Below, one piece after another: positions 40,386-49,378 of a stretch of 64,000 nucleotides of DNA (positions within the stretch are counted from its first letter, which is position 1; each line of letters starts with the position of its first letter). The notes under the pieces are model-generated. The model was not told where the DNA came from and did no database searches. It was given only the letters and a program-made list of their open reading frames with translations. Source of the stretch: Pseudooceanicola marinus (GTDB lineage Bacteria; Pseudomonadota; Alphaproteobacteria; Rhodobacterales; Rhodobacteraceae); assembly GCF_020177265.1 (NCBI RefSeq), contig NZ_JAIVMC010000003.1, forward strand, positions 186,001-250,000, written 5' to 3'. A program made the translations under genes and the position numbers.

Positions 40386-40849
40386 GCGCGGTGCGCGGCG
40401 CCGAGGCGGTGGCGAAGATCACCACCCTGCCGCTGCACGAGGCGCTGGTCATCGGCGCCCTGCGGGCCCGCTGTGACGGCGCCGCAGCCCATGGGACCTT
40501 CGTGGACGAACTGGCGGGCCTGATGGGGCCGGCCACGGCCGAGCGGATCGAGGCGGCGCTGGACGGCTTCTTCGATCTGGTGCTGCGGCACGGGCGCCGC
40601 CCGGTCCTGCGTCATTCCGCCAGCTGCGCCTGCGTCGGCGCCGACGAGGCGGTCCTGGCGCATCTGGTCAGCATCGCGACCGGCGGCGACAGCGAGGACG
40701 CCATGCTGATGGCCTGCCTGCTGGTGCGCGCCGACATGGCGCCCGCCGTGGTCTCACAGGCGCGACTGCTGGGCCTGGAACTTCAGCGAGGTGCGCCGGA
40801 TCACCCGCATCCGCCCGCGGCGCCGGGACGCGCCGTCACCCTGCACTGA
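40382..40849 (+). CDS. Conserved protein of unknown function in the iron cluster
   Basis: A 155-residue soluble, mostly helical protein starting at ATG 40382, coupled to the short Cys ORF. Notable is RHSASCACVGADEAVL (two Cys and a His at about 76-82) in an otherwise Ala/Leu-rich sequence, and a His/Pro-rich C-terminus (PDHPHPPA). The arrangement could bind metal. I do not recognise the family. It precedes the first imelysin gene by 56 bases. Confidence 0.6.
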   Translation: MSAVRGAEAVAKITTLPLHEALVIGALRARCDGAAAHGTFVDELAGLMGPATAERIEAALDGFFDLVLRHGRRPVLRHSASCACVGADEAVLAHLVSIATGGDSEDAMLMACLLVRADMAPAVVSQARLLGLELQRGAPDHPHPPAAPGRAVTLH

Positions 40850-40905
40850 GCCTGACGATCAAGACGACTGAAAACGCAGACAACATGCGAACAGAAGGGA
40901 CTTCC

Positions 40906-42174
40906 ATGACACGCATTCTGAAAGCCGCCCTGGCCACCACGGCCCTGGTTGCCGCCCCCAGCCTGGCGCTGGCCGTCGAGAAGGCGGAGGTGCTGGACAC
41001 CTACGCCGACATCGCCGCCGCCGCCTACGGCGACAGCCTGAGCACCGCCAAGACGCTGCAGGCTGCCGTGGATGAGCTGATCGCGAACCCCTCGGCCGAG
41101 GCGCTGGAGGCCGCGAAGGCCGCCTGGCTCGAAGCCCGCGTGCCCTACCAGCAGACCGAGGCCTACCGCTTCGGCAATGCGATCGTGGATGACTGGGAAG
41201 GCAAGGTGAACGCTTGGCCGCTGGACGAAGGCCTGATCGACTACGTTGACGCCTCCTATGGCGGCGCCACCGACGAGAACGAATATGCCGTTCTGAACGT
41301 GATCGCCAACCCGACCTTCACCCTGTCGGGCGAAGAGGTGGATGCCGCCGCAATCACGCCCGAGCTGCTGGAAAGCACCCTGCACGAGGCCGACGCGGTG
41401 GAGGCCAACGTGGCCACCGGCTACCACGCCATTGAATTCCTGCTCTGGGGCCAGGACCTGCACGGCACCGAAAAGGGGGCGGGCGAACGCTCCTGGACCG
41501 ACTACGCCGCCGGTGATGACTGCACCAACGGTCATTGCGACCGCCGCGGTGAATACCTGAAGGCCGCGACCGACCTGCTGGTATCGGACCTGGAATGGAT
41601 GGCCGGCCAATGGGCCGAGGGCGGCGAGGCGCGCGAGACGCTGATGGCCGATGAGGACGCGGGCATCGTGGCCATGCTGACCGGCATGGGCAGCCTGTCC
41701 TACGGTGAACAGGCCGGCGAACGCATGAAGTTGGGCGTGCTGCTGAACGACCCGGAGGAAGAGCATGACTGCTTCTCCGACAACACCCACAACTCCCACT
41801 ACTACGACGGTCTGGGCATCCGGAACGTCTACTTCGGCAGCTATACCGGCGTCGACGGCACCGTGACCGAGGGCCCGTCGCTGTCCGACCTGGTGGCCGA
41901 GGCCGACGCCGACGTGGATGCCACCCTCAAAGCCGACATCAGCGACACGATGTTCAAGCTGGCGACGCTGAAATCGGCCGCCGAGGCGGGCTTCAGCTAC
42001 GACATGATGCTGGAGCGCGGCAACGAGAAGGGCGAGGCCCTGATCATGGATGCGGTCGACGCGCTGGTCACCCAGACCCGCGGCATCGAACGCGCCGTCA
42101 CCGCCCTGGAGCTGGATCAGATCGGCTTCGAAGGCTCCGACAGCCTCGACAACCCGGACGCCGTCTTCGAGTGA
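40906..42174 (+). CDS. Imelysin-family iron-regulated periplasmic protein
   Basis: A 422-residue exported protein; the start at 40906 has AGAAGGGA upstream and gives a signal peptide (TRILKAALATTALVAAPSLALA). The GxHxxE motif of the imelysin family is present (Gly172, His174, Glu177, in GYHAIEFLLWGQD). Helical throughout and acidic. Imelysin proteins (IrpA, EfeO-related) take part in periplasmic iron handling. First structural gene of a cluster with ferredoxin, bacterioferritin, di-haem oxidase and a second imelysin. Confidence 0.88.
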   Translation: MTRILKAALATTALVAAPSLALAVEKAEVLDTYADIAAAAYGDSLSTAKTLQAAVDELIANPSAEALEAAKAAWLEARVPYQQTEAYRFGNAIVDDWEGKVNAWPLDEGLIDYVDASYGGATDENEYAVLNVIANPTFTLSGEEVDAAAITPELLESTLHEADAVEANVATGYHAIEFLLWGQDLHGTEKGAGERSWTDYAAGDDCTNGHCDRRGEYLKAATDLLVSDLEWMAGQWAEGGEARETLMADEDAGIVAMLTGMGSLSYGEQAGERMKLGVLLNDPEEEHDCFSDNTHNSHYYDGLGIRNVYFGSYTGVDGTVTEGPSLSDLVAEADADVDATLKADISDTMFKLATLKSAAEAGFSYDMMLERGNEKGEALIMDAVDALVTQTRGIERAVTALELDQIGFEGSDSLDNPDAVFE

Positions 42175-42277
42175 TCCGGCATGGGCGCGCGGATCGTCCC
42201 GCGCGTCCCCACACCTCCGGGTCGTGGCGGTGCGCCGCCCCGACCGTCTCCCCAAGAGCCTGCGAAGGACCCCTGCC

Positions 42278-42553
42278 ATGATGGTCTGCCACTGCCACTC
42301 GCTCACCGATCGCGACATCCGTTCCGCCGTGGACTGGATGCGCGCCGCCGACCCCGAGACGATCATCACACCCGGTAAGGTCTACCGGGCATTGGGGAAA
42401 AAGGCCGAATGCGGGGGCTGCCTGCCGCTTTTCATGGACACCATGCGCGATTGCGATAGTTTCGAAGTACCAGACATTCTGCGCGGCCTGCGCCGCGCGA
42501 CGACAAAGGAGACTTCGGATGAAAGGCGACGCAAAGGTCATCGAGTACCTTAA
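42278..42553 (+). CDS. bfd: Bacterioferritin-associated ferredoxin (Bfd-like)
   Basis: A 91-residue [2Fe-2S] protein. Four cluster cysteines: Cys4 and Cys6 ([12 protein letters not shown]), Cys45 and Cys48 (ECGGC). Bfd reduces the iron core of bacterioferritin to release Fe2+. The first 60 residues are the family core. The last 25 ([19 protein letters not shown]) are unusual and come from translation into the bacterioferritin gene, which it overlaps by 35 bases. Confidence 0.88.
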   Translation: MMVCHCHSLTDRDIRSAVDWMRAADPETIITPGKVYRALGKKAECGGCLPLFMDTMRDCDSFEVPDILRGLRRATTKETSDERRRKGHRVP

Positions 42554-43004
42554 CGCAGCGCTGCGTAGCGAGCTGACGGCGATCAACCAGTACTGGCTGC
42601 ACTACCGGCTGCAAAAGGACTGGGGCTACGGCAAGATCGCGGCCAAGTCCCGTGAAGAAAGCATCGAGGAGATGCACCACGCCGACAAGCTGGTCGACCG
42701 GATCATTTTCCTGGAAGGCCACCCGAACATGCAGAAGCTCGATTCGCTTCGCATCGGCGAGACCCTGAAGGAAACGCTGGAGGCCGACCTGGCCGCCGAG
42801 CATGACGCCCGCAACCTCTACAAGGAAGCGCGCGATCATTGCGACAGCGTGGGCGACTACGTCAGCAAGAACCTCTTCGAGGAGCTGATGGCGGACGAGG
42901 AAGGTCACATCGACTACCTCGAAACTCAGCTGGAACTCTACACCTCGCTGGGCGCCGAGAAATACGGCCTGCTCAACGCCTCCTCGGCGGACGAAGCCGA
43001 GTAA
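42519..43004 (+). CDS. bfr: Bacterioferritin
   Basis: A 161-residue four-helix ferritin that stores iron as a mineral in a 24-subunit shell. Conserved opening [21 protein letters not shown] (motif [15 protein letters not shown]), ferroxidase ligands in the EExxxE-H pattern ([13 protein letters not shown]) and [13 protein letters not shown] haem-binding Met lies in the [16 protein letters not shown] region as in other Bfr. Overlaps bfd. A strong terminator follows, so it may end one transcript of the cluster. Confidence 0.94.
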   Translation: MKGDAKVIEYLNAALRSELTAINQYWLHYRLQKDWGYGKIAAKSREESIEEMHHADKLVDRIIFLEGHPNMQKLDSLRIGETLKETLEADLAAEHDARNLYKEARDHCDSVGDYVSKNLFEELMADEEGHIDYLETQLELYTSLGAEKYGLLNASSADEAE

Positions 43005-43027
43005 GCGCCTCTGGCGACTCGATGTTA

Positions 43028-43055
43028 GGGGGAGGTCCGCTGGGCCTCCCCTTTT
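43028..43055 (+). terminator. Intrinsic terminator after bfr
   Basis: GGGGAGG, loop TCCGCTGGG, CCTCCCC, then TTTT, starting 24 bases after the stop. Confidence 0.85.
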
Positions 43056-43073
43056 GCATTCAGGCAGGGGGGC

Positions 43074-43145
43074 TGCCCCTTGAGCCCGGGGATCTTCCCA
43101 GACGCGGTTCAGCCCCGGGGAACATTTGGGCCAGCATATCGAGAG
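43074..43145 (+). repeat. Degenerate copy of the 3'-flanking repeat
   Basis: GGGGGGCTGCCCC hairpin, spacer, then GCCCCGGGGAACATTTGGGCC. Position (after the bfr terminator, same direction) and order fit the family, but the core is altered (GAACATTT for GAGTATTT). Confidence 0.4.
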
Positions 43146-43276
43146 AGTGGCGGGCAGGGGCGTACCCGCCGGGGCATAGGGCGGGCGTCATGCCGCAGGG
43201 CGGGGCCGCATTTCCGATTGAACCGCTCAGGAATTGGTGGCAAGCCACGGGGCATCCTGAAGAGCACGAGTTGCCG

Positions 43277-44878
43277 ATGTCCACGCACCTGACCCATCCG
43301 ATCCGTCCGGCCGGCAGAGGGCTGGCCTCCGTCCTGGCCATGACGCTGGCGCTGTCGCCTCTGGCCCTTCGTGCCGAGACCGTGCAGCTGTCCGACAGGC
43401 TGACCGCCCCGATCCTGGACGTCGTGCCCCGCACCGAGGCAGAGCGCGCGCGCATCGCCGCCGTCACCGCGCCCACGACGGATTTCAGCGCCCCCGAGCG
43501 GTTCGAGCAGAACCCGGCCGGCGCCGCCACCACCCGGGCACGCACCGATGCCGATGCCTTCAGCCAGTTCTCGGCCAATATCGGCTTCGAGGGGGAGATG
43601 AATTTCAAGCTGGGCAACGGGCTGTTCAAGAAGCTCTGGGTCAGCTCTCCCAGCTCCACCAAGGCCAGCGACGGGCTGGGGCCGCTCTACAATGCGCGCG
43701 CCTGCCAGCGCTGTCACCTGAAGGACGGGCGCGGCCATCCGCCCGAGGGTCCCGAGGATGACGCGGTGTCGATGTTCCTGCGCGTCTCCGTGCCTGCGGA
43801 CGAGGCGGAGCCGATGTCGGAGATCGAGGCCTTCCTGCTGTCCGCCGGCGCGCCGAGCGCGGCGCGCACCCGGCCCGATCCGGTCTACGGCGGACAGATG
43901 CAGGACTTCTCGGTCCACGGGTTGCCGGCGGAATACCGGCTGGGCGTGACCTGGGAAGAAGAGGTGGTCGAGCTGGCCGGGGGCGAAACCGCCAGCCTGC
44001 GCCATCCCACCTGGACCGCCGAGGACCTGGGCTATGGTCCGCTGGCGCCGGGCGCCATGCTGTCCCCGCGCGTCGCGCCGCAGATGATCGGCCTCGGCCT
44101 GCTGGAGGCGATCCCGGCGGAGGACATCCTGGCCAAGGCCGACCCCGAGGACGCCGACGGCGACGGCATCTCGGGACGGGCGCAGGTCGTCTGGTCCTTC
44201 GAGAACGACCGTCCGGAACTGGGCCGCTTCGGCTACAAGGGGGGCGCGCCCAGCATCAAGGAACAGTCGGCGGCGGCCTTTGCCGGGGACATCGGCATCT
44301 CCACCCCGCTCTTCGACGCGCCCTGGGGCGATTGCACCGAGGCCGAGACGGGCTGTCGCGCCGCGCCCCATGGGGATGGCGACGTACGCGGCACCGAGAT
44401 CGACGCAGAGGGGCTGGATCTGGTGACCTTCTACAGCCGCAACCTGGCCGTGCCGGAGCGCCGCGACGTGGGCGATCCGCAGGTCCTGGCCGGCAAGCAG
44501 GCCTTCTACGAGGCCGGCTGCACCTCCTGCCACACGCCGAAATACGTGACCCACCGGCTTGAGGGGCAGGACGCGCAGAGCTTCCAGCTGATCTGGCCCT
44601 ACACGGACCTTCTGCTGCACGACATGGGCGAGGGACTGGCCGATCACCGGCCCGAGGGCCGGGCCGATGGCACGGAATGGAAGACGCCGCCGCTCTGGGG
44701 GATCGGGCTGACGCCGCAGGTTAACGGGCACAGCTACTACCTGCACGACGGCCGCGCGCGGTCGCTGCTGGAGGCGGTTCTGTGGCACGGGGGCGAGGCT
44801 TCACAGGCGCGGCAGAATGTGGTCGACATGGATCCCGACACCCGCGCCGCCCTGATTGCCTTCCTGGAGAGCCTGTAA
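43277..44878 (+). CDS. Di-haem oxidoreductase (thiol-oxidoreductase-like c-type cytochrome)
   Basis: A 533-residue periplasmic di-haem protein. The start at 43277 places a signal sequence (about 14-34, VLAMTLALSPLALRA) at the N-terminus. Haem sites: Cys143-Cys146-His147 (CQRCH) and Cys415-Cys418-His419 (CTSCH). Other conserved blocks: NFKLGNGLFKKLW, PTWTAEDLGYGPL, DADGDGISGRAQVV and PLWGIGLT, typical of the di-haem oxidoreductive peroxidase/MauG-related family. In the iron cluster it may oxidise Fe2+ or a thiol partner for imelysin. The stop overlaps the next start (TAATG). Confidence 0.87.
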   Translation: MSTHLTHPIRPAGRGLASVLAMTLALSPLALRAETVQLSDRLTAPILDVVPRTEAERARIAAVTAPTTDFSAPERFEQNPAGAATTRARTDADAFSQFSANIGFEGEMNFKLGNGLFKKLWVSSPSSTKASDGLGPLYNARACQRCHLKDGRGHPPEGPEDDAVSMFLRVSVPADEAEPMSEIEAFLLSAGAPSAARTRPDPVYGGQMQDFSVHGLPAEYRLGVTWEEEVVELAGGETASLRHPTWTAEDLGYGPLAPGAMLSPRVAPQMIGLGLLEAIPAEDILAKADPEDADGDGISGRAQVVWSFENDRPELGRFGYKGGAPSIKEQSAAAFAGDIGISTPLFDAPWGDCTEAETGCRAAPHGDGDVRGTEIDAEGLDLVTFYSRNLAVPERRDVGDPQVLAGKQAFYEAGCTSCHTPKYVTHRLEGQDAQSFQLIWPYTDLLLHDMGEGLADHRPEGRADGTEWKTPPLWGIGLTPQVNGHSYYLHDGRARSLLEAVLWHGGEASQARQNVVDMDPDTRAALIAFLESL

Positions 44879-45879
44879 TGCGTTTCCTGCCCGCCGCCGC
44901 CCTGATCCTGAGCCTGACCGCCACCACGGCCACGGCCGATGTCGCAGACGCTGTGGAGCAGGAGATCCTGCCGGGCACCGCTGCCTTTGCCGGGGCCGCC
45001 GAGGCGCTGCAGGTGCAGGCCGGCGCCACCTGCACGCCGACCCCGGAGCTGGAGGCCGCGTGGAACGACGCCTTTGACGCATGGATGGGCGTCTCGCACC
45101 TGCGCTTCGGCCCGCTGGAGGTGGATGGCCGGGTCAACGCCATCGCCTTCTGGCCCGACAAGAAGGGCTTCACCCCGCGGATGCTGGGCCAGATGGTCGC
45201 CGACGCGGACGAGATCGTCGATCAGCCTGATGAGTTCCATGAGCTTTCGGTTGCGGCGCGCGGTCTCTTCGCCTTGGAATACCTGCTCTACGATGACCAG
45301 TTCGCCGGTTACGAGGCCGACAGCTATACCTGCCGTCTGGTGCAGGCCATTTCCGCCGACCTGGCGCGGATGGCCGAAGAGATCGACCAGGAATGGCACG
45401 ACGAGGCCGCCCCGGCGCTGCTGAGCGCGGGGGAGGCGGGCAACACCACCTATCTCGACCGGGACGAGGCGGTGCGCGTCCTTTACACCTCCTTGCTGTC
45501 GGGGCTGGAGTTCACCGCCGACAGCCGTCTTGGACGGCCCCTTGGCACGTTCGACCGCCCCCGCGCCAGCCGCGCCGAGGCGCGCCGCTCGGGCCGGTCG
45601 CTGCGCAATGTCACCCTGTCGCTGGAGGCCCTGCAGGGCCTCGCCCGCGCTCTGATGGCGCCGGAGGCAATGCCGCAGAGCGAGGCAGCCTTCGCCTCCG
45701 TCTTCGAGGCAATCGAGGCGGTGGAAACGCCGGACCTGTCGCAGGTCGATGACATCTCGGGTCGCCTGAAGGTCGAGATCGTGCAGCAGCGCGTGCAGCT
45801 TCTGCGCCGGAGCGTCGAAGGAGAGGTCGGCGGGCATTTCGGGCTGTCCGCCGGGTTCAACTCGGCCGACGGCGACTGA
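44878..45879 (+). CDS. Second imelysin-family protein, motif altered
   Basis: A 333-residue exported protein with a clear signal peptide (LPAAALILSLTATTATA). It is related to the imelysin fold (SHLRFGPLEVDGRVNAIAFWPD, then the helical core), but the GxHxxE motif reads Gly129-x-Phe131-x-x-Glu134 (GLFALE): the His is lost. Coupled to the di-haem gene by TAATG. Paired imelysin genes around a di-haem oxidase recur in alphaproteobacteria; this member may be structural rather than metal-binding. Confidence 0.83.
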   Translation: MRFLPAAALILSLTATTATADVADAVEQEILPGTAAFAGAAEALQVQAGATCTPTPELEAAWNDAFDAWMGVSHLRFGPLEVDGRVNAIAFWPDKKGFTPRMLGQMVADADEIVDQPDEFHELSVAARGLFALEYLLYDDQFAGYEADSYTCRLVQAISADLARMAEEIDQEWHDEAAPALLSAGEAGNTTYLDRDEAVRVLYTSLLSGLEFTADSRLGRPLGTFDRPRASRAEARRSGRSLRNVTLSLEALQGLARALMAPEAMPQSEAAFASVFEAIEAVETPDLSQVDDISGRLKVEIVQQRVQLLRRSVEGEVGGHFGLSAGFNSADGD

Positions 45880-45958
45880 GCGCGGCGACCGCGCCAGGCT
45901 CTCACATCCGCCCGTGCCGGCCGGACCGGCACGGGTCCGCATCCGAACGGAGTTCGCC

Positions 45959-47038
45959 ATGATCCCCCGCCGCGCTTTCCTTGCCGCCATGGCCGCCTCG
46001 GCCCTGACCCCGCGCCTGAGCTGGGCCGACGCCGGGTCCCCTGCTTTCCTGGCCTTCGCCAAGGAACCGGACGGGCAGCATGCCCTCTTCGGGATCGACG
46101 TGATGGGCCATGACGTCTTCCGGGTGCCGATGCCGGGGCGCGGACACGCGGGCGCGGCGCATCCGGTGGCACCGGAGGCCGTGGGCTTCGCCCGCCGCCC
46201 GGGCACCTTCGCCCGCGTCATCGACTGCGCCAATGGCCGGGTCCTGACCGAGCTGCACAGCCCCGAGGGGCGGCATTTCATGGGCCATGGCACTTTCCTG
46301 CAGGGCGGCGACATCCTGGCCACGCTGGAGAACGACTACATCACCACCCGCGGCAAGATCGGGCTGTGGTCGCGCAGCCAGGGCTACAGGCGCGTGGGTG
46401 AGATCGAGACCCATGGCGTCGGCCCGCATGAGGCGCTGCAGATGGCTGACGGCACGCTGGTAGTGGCCAATGGCGGCATCCAGACCGATCCCCGGGTCGA
46501 GGACGGGCGGGGCAAGTTGAACCTGCCCACCATGCAGCCGTCGCTGGCCTATATCACGCCGGAGGGGGAGCTGCTGGAGCAGGTGGTTCTGGATCCCGAT
46601 CTGCACCTGAACTCGATCCGCCACCTGGCGATGACCGGCGACGGCCTGGTCGGTTTCGCCATGCAGTGGCAGGGCGACACGATGGACGGGGTGCCCCTGC
46701 TGGGGCTGCACCGCCGGGGCTGGGCGGAGGCCAAGCTGGCCGAGGCGCCCCTGGGTGAGCAGCTGGCGATGAATGGCTATGCGGGCTCCGTCGCGCTGTC
46801 GGGCGACGGGCAGTATTTCGGTATCACCAGCCCGCGCGGCGGTCGGCTGCATATCTTCGACCACGATGCCAATTTCGTCGCCGTGCACCGTCGCCCGGAC
46901 ATCTGCGGCCTGGCGGCGGGGCCCGAAGGGTTCCTGGCCACCGACGGGCTGGGCGGTGTCTGGCATGCCACCGCGGAAGAGTTTCAGCCCTTCACCCGTG
47001 CCGAGCGGGCCTGGGACAACCACGTCGTCACGCTCTAA
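45959..47038 (+). CDS. DUF1513 periplasmic propeller protein
   Basis: A 359-residue protein with a twin-arginine-like leader (IPRRAFLAAMAASALTP) and a beta-propeller body with repeated blocks (GHGTFLQGGDILATLEND, VGPHEALQMADGTLVVANGGI, GYAGSVALSGDGQYF). DUF1513 proteins sit at the end of imelysin/di-haem iron clusters. Biochemical role unknown. Eighty bases downstream of the second imelysin gene; very likely same operon. Confidence 0.85.
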   Translation: MIPRRAFLAAMAASALTPRLSWADAGSPAFLAFAKEPDGQHALFGIDVMGHDVFRVPMPGRGHAGAAHPVAPEAVGFARRPGTFARVIDCANGRVLTELHSPEGRHFMGHGTFLQGGDILATLENDYITTRGKIGLWSRSQGYRRVGEIETHGVGPHEALQMADGTLVVANGGIQTDPRVEDGRGKLNLPTMQPSLAYITPEGELLEQVVLDPDLHLNSIRHLAMTGDGLVGFAMQWQGDTMDGVPLLGLHRRGWAEAKLAEAPLGEQLAMNGYAGSVALSGDGQYFGITSPRGGRLHIFDHDANFVAVHRRPDICGLAAGPEGFLATDGLGGVWHATAEEFQPFTRAERAWDNHVVTL

Positions 47039-47123
47039 CGCGGGGACAGGTGGCAAGGGGCAGGGGGCAGTTGATCGCGGCAGGGGCCTCGCCTAACGTG
47101 GTGCGACCCCGAGGAGGACGGAC

Positions 47124-47633
47124 ATGCCGCCCCGACAGTTTGATGCCCGTTTGCGCTCCTATCTCATGGGCTGTCTGGGCCCCCTGACCCTGGCCGCGCT
47201 TCTGGCCTTCAGCCTGAAAGGCGCCGCCATGGCCGATCCCTCCGCCCCGATGGGCACAGACCCCGCGCTGATGCTGGATTTCTCCGTCGCCCCGGAAAGT
47301 GGCCCCTTGAACTATTTCCTGGTGCCCGACGGCGTCGCCACCTTCTGCGCCGTCGACGCGGGACAGGATCCGGCGGCCCGGGCGGAGGCCGATCCGCAGG
47401 GTGCGGCCTTCTACGCCCGTCTGACCCCGGCACCGGTGGCCGAGGCGCATCTGCGCCTCGCGGCCTTCGATGCCCAGGGGGATCTGCTGTTGGAACTGGA
47501 AGTCGAGGAGAAGCGCGAGGATGGCATCTGGACCATGCTGTCGGGCGCCGACGCCGTCTGTGCCGCGCCCGAGGAGGTGTCCGCGCGTTTCTCGTTCTTC
47601 GAGGGCAAGCTGGTGGCGCTGATCGAACCCTGA
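47124..47633 (+). CDS. Secreted or membrane-anchored protein of unknown function
   Basis: A 169-residue protein with GAGGA at about 10 bases before ATG 47124. An N-terminal hydrophobic segment (about 13-33) is probably a signal peptide ending near MADP. The mature part is acidic with two Cys (FCAV and VCAAP). No family recognised. Eighty-five bases after the DUF1513 gene on the same strand, so possibly part of that operon. A weak hairpin (CTGCCC/GGGCAG) follows the stop. Confidence 0.6.
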   Translation: MPPRQFDARLRSYLMGCLGPLTLAALLAFSLKGAAMADPSAPMGTDPALMLDFSVAPESGPLNYFLVPDGVATFCAVDAGQDPAARAEADPQGAAFYARLTPAPVAEAHLRLAAFDAQGDLLLELEVEEKREDGIWTMLSGADAVCAAPEEVSARFSFFEGKLVALIEP

Positions 47634-47863
47634 GAGCCGCTGCCCGCGACCTGGGCAGAGGCGCACACGACGGGTCGGGTCACGTCACTTTCCGCTTTGC
47701 CGGGCGCCCGCGCTTCGGCTAGAAAACCCCCACGGACCCGCGTGCCGATGGCGTCGGCGCGCATTTCCGGTCCGATAGGTTCAACCCTGTCCTGTACGCC
47801 CGGACGTTTGCGCCGGGTCGTGGACGTCTCTCCCGCTCCGGCCTCCGGAATGAGGATTGAGAC

Positions 47864-49093
47864 ATGGCCGATCTGGCAACCCAACTGAACACCCGCGTCG
47901 ATACCTTCACCTGCCACAATGGCGAAAAGGCCCCGCTGCCCTTCTCTGCCGCCGAATACGCCGCGCGTCTGGCGCGGCTGCGCGCGATCATGGCCGGGAT
48001 GGATCTGCCCGTGGTCGTGCTGACCTCGATGCACAACATCGCCTATTATTCGGGCTTTCTCTATTGCTCCTTCGGCCGGCCCTATGCCTGCGTGGTGACG
48101 GCGCAGGCCTGCACCACGGTCAGCGCCAATATCGACGCCGGCCAACCCTGGCGGCGCAGCCATGGCGAGAATGTCATCTACACCGACTGGCAGCGCGACA
48201 ACTACTGGCGCGCGGTGCGGAACCTGGCGGGCGGCGCGCGCCGTGTGGGGATCGAGGGCGATCACCTGACCCTGGCGCAATCGGCCAAGCTGGCCGAGTT
48301 TCTGGGCGCCCCCGAGGTGGTCGACGTGGCCCCCGCCACCATGCAGGCGCGAATGATCAAATCTCCCGAGGAGATCGCCCTGATCCGTGAAGGCGCCCGC
48401 ATCGCTGACCTGGGCGGCGCCGCGATCCGCGCCGCGATTCACGAGGGCGCGCGCGAGATCGACGTGGCCATGGCGGGTCGCGACGCGATGGAGGCCGAGA
48501 TTGCCCGCGCCCATCCCGACAGCGAGCTGCGCGACACCTGGGTCTGGTTCCAGTCGGGCCTGAACACCGACGGCGCCCATAACCCGGTGACCACCCGGGC
48601 GCTGGAAATGGGCGACATCCTGTCGCTGAACTGCTTTCCGATGATCTCGGCCTATTACACCGCGCTGGAACGCACTCTTTTCCTGGGCGAACCCGATGCG
48701 GGCAGCCTGAAGATCTGGCAGGCCAATGTGGCCACGCATGAGCTGGGCCTGTCGCTGATCAAGCCGGGCATTTCCTGTGCCCAGATCTGCGATGAGCTGA
48801 ACCGCTTCCTGGCCGATGAGGGCCTGCTGCAACACCGCAGCTTCGGCTATGGCCACAGCTTCGGCGTGCTGTCGCATTACTATGGCCGCGAGGCGGGGCT
48901 GGAGCTGCGCGAGGATATCGACACGGTGCTGGAGCCGGGCATGGTCGTGTCGATGGAGCCGATGCTGTGGCTGCCCGAGGGGATGCCGGGCGCCGGGGGC
49001 TATCGCGAGCATGACATCCTTGTGGTGGGCGAAGAGGGGGCCGAGAACATCACCAAGTTCCCCTACGGCCCGGGGGCGAACATCATCGCCTGA
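47864..49093 (+). CDS. Creatinase (creatine amidinohydrolase)
   Basis: A 409-residue pita-bread-fold enzyme hydrolysing creatine to sarcosine and urea. The match to Pseudomonas putida creatinase runs over the whole length: FLYCSFGRPYA, NIDAGQPWRR, YTDWQRDNYW, FQSGLNTDGAHNPVTTR (segment with the catalytic His), LNCFPMISAYYTALERTLFL (motif ALERTLFL), SFGYGHSFGVLSHYYGREAG (motif GYGHSFG) and MPGAGGYREHDILVV. The metal ligands of the related aminopeptidases are absent, as in true creatinase. It is alone: no creatininase or sarcosine oxidase is in the window. A strong terminator follows. Confidence 0.93.
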   Translation: MADLATQLNTRVDTFTCHNGEKAPLPFSAAEYAARLARLRAIMAGMDLPVVVLTSMHNIAYYSGFLYCSFGRPYACVVTAQACTTVSANIDAGQPWRRSHGENVIYTDWQRDNYWRAVRNLAGGARRVGIEGDHLTLAQSAKLAEFLGAPEVVDVAPATMQARMIKSPEEIALIREGARIADLGGAAIRAAIHEGAREIDVAMAGRDAMEAEIARAHPDSELRDTWVWFQSGLNTDGAHNPVTTRALEMGDILSLNCFPMISAYYTALERTLFLGEPDAGSLKIWQANVATHELGLSLIKPGISCAQICDELNRFLADEGLLQHRSFGYGHSFGVLSHYYGREAGLELREDIDTVLEPGMVVSMEPMLWLPEGMPGAGGYREHDILVVGEEGAENITKFPYGPGANIIA

Positions 49094-49100
49094 GCGGGGC

Positions 49101-49130
49101 GGCGGAGGACGGGGAGTCCTCCGCCCTTTG
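49101..49130 (+). terminator. Intrinsic terminator after creatinase
   Basis: Perfect ten-base arms GGCGGAGGAC and GTCCTCCGCC around GGGGA, then CTTTGTCTT, beginning eight bases after the stop. Confidence 0.85.
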
Positions 49131-49378
49131 TCTTGGGGGCGCCCACTCCGGCCATTCCTGGCGCGGGCTGCAAGCCCGGGCCGCGCCCGACCCTCCCCCC
49201 GGGAGGGCGCATGGCGATGTCGGAAAGAGCACAGGCGACAAATGAGTTTTGGGGTGCTTCCCCAGCAAAGAGGGATCAAGGCGCCCACCCAGGGTCGGGC
49301 GCGTCCCTCCTCGCTCCGATGCGCCCCCGGGGCTCCGCCCGGGCATTCAGTCAGCGCCAACAGGAAGGGTTGGAGGGG
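49131..49378. other. Gene-free stretch with nested repeats
   Basis: Between creatinase (+) and the patatin gene (-), both ending here. A 12-base inverted repeat (CGCGCCCGACCC at 49182, GGGTCGGGCGCG at 49292) and a 9-base direct repeat (GGCGCCCAC at 49138 and 49280) frame it, with a small TTGGGGTGCTTCCCCA hairpin between. No ORF with a ribosome site. Confidence 0.5.

Noticed and set aside
47864-49093. Xaa-Pro aminopeptidase
   Set aside because: The fold is shared, but the sequence matches creatinase across its length and lacks the dinuclear metal ligands of the peptidases.
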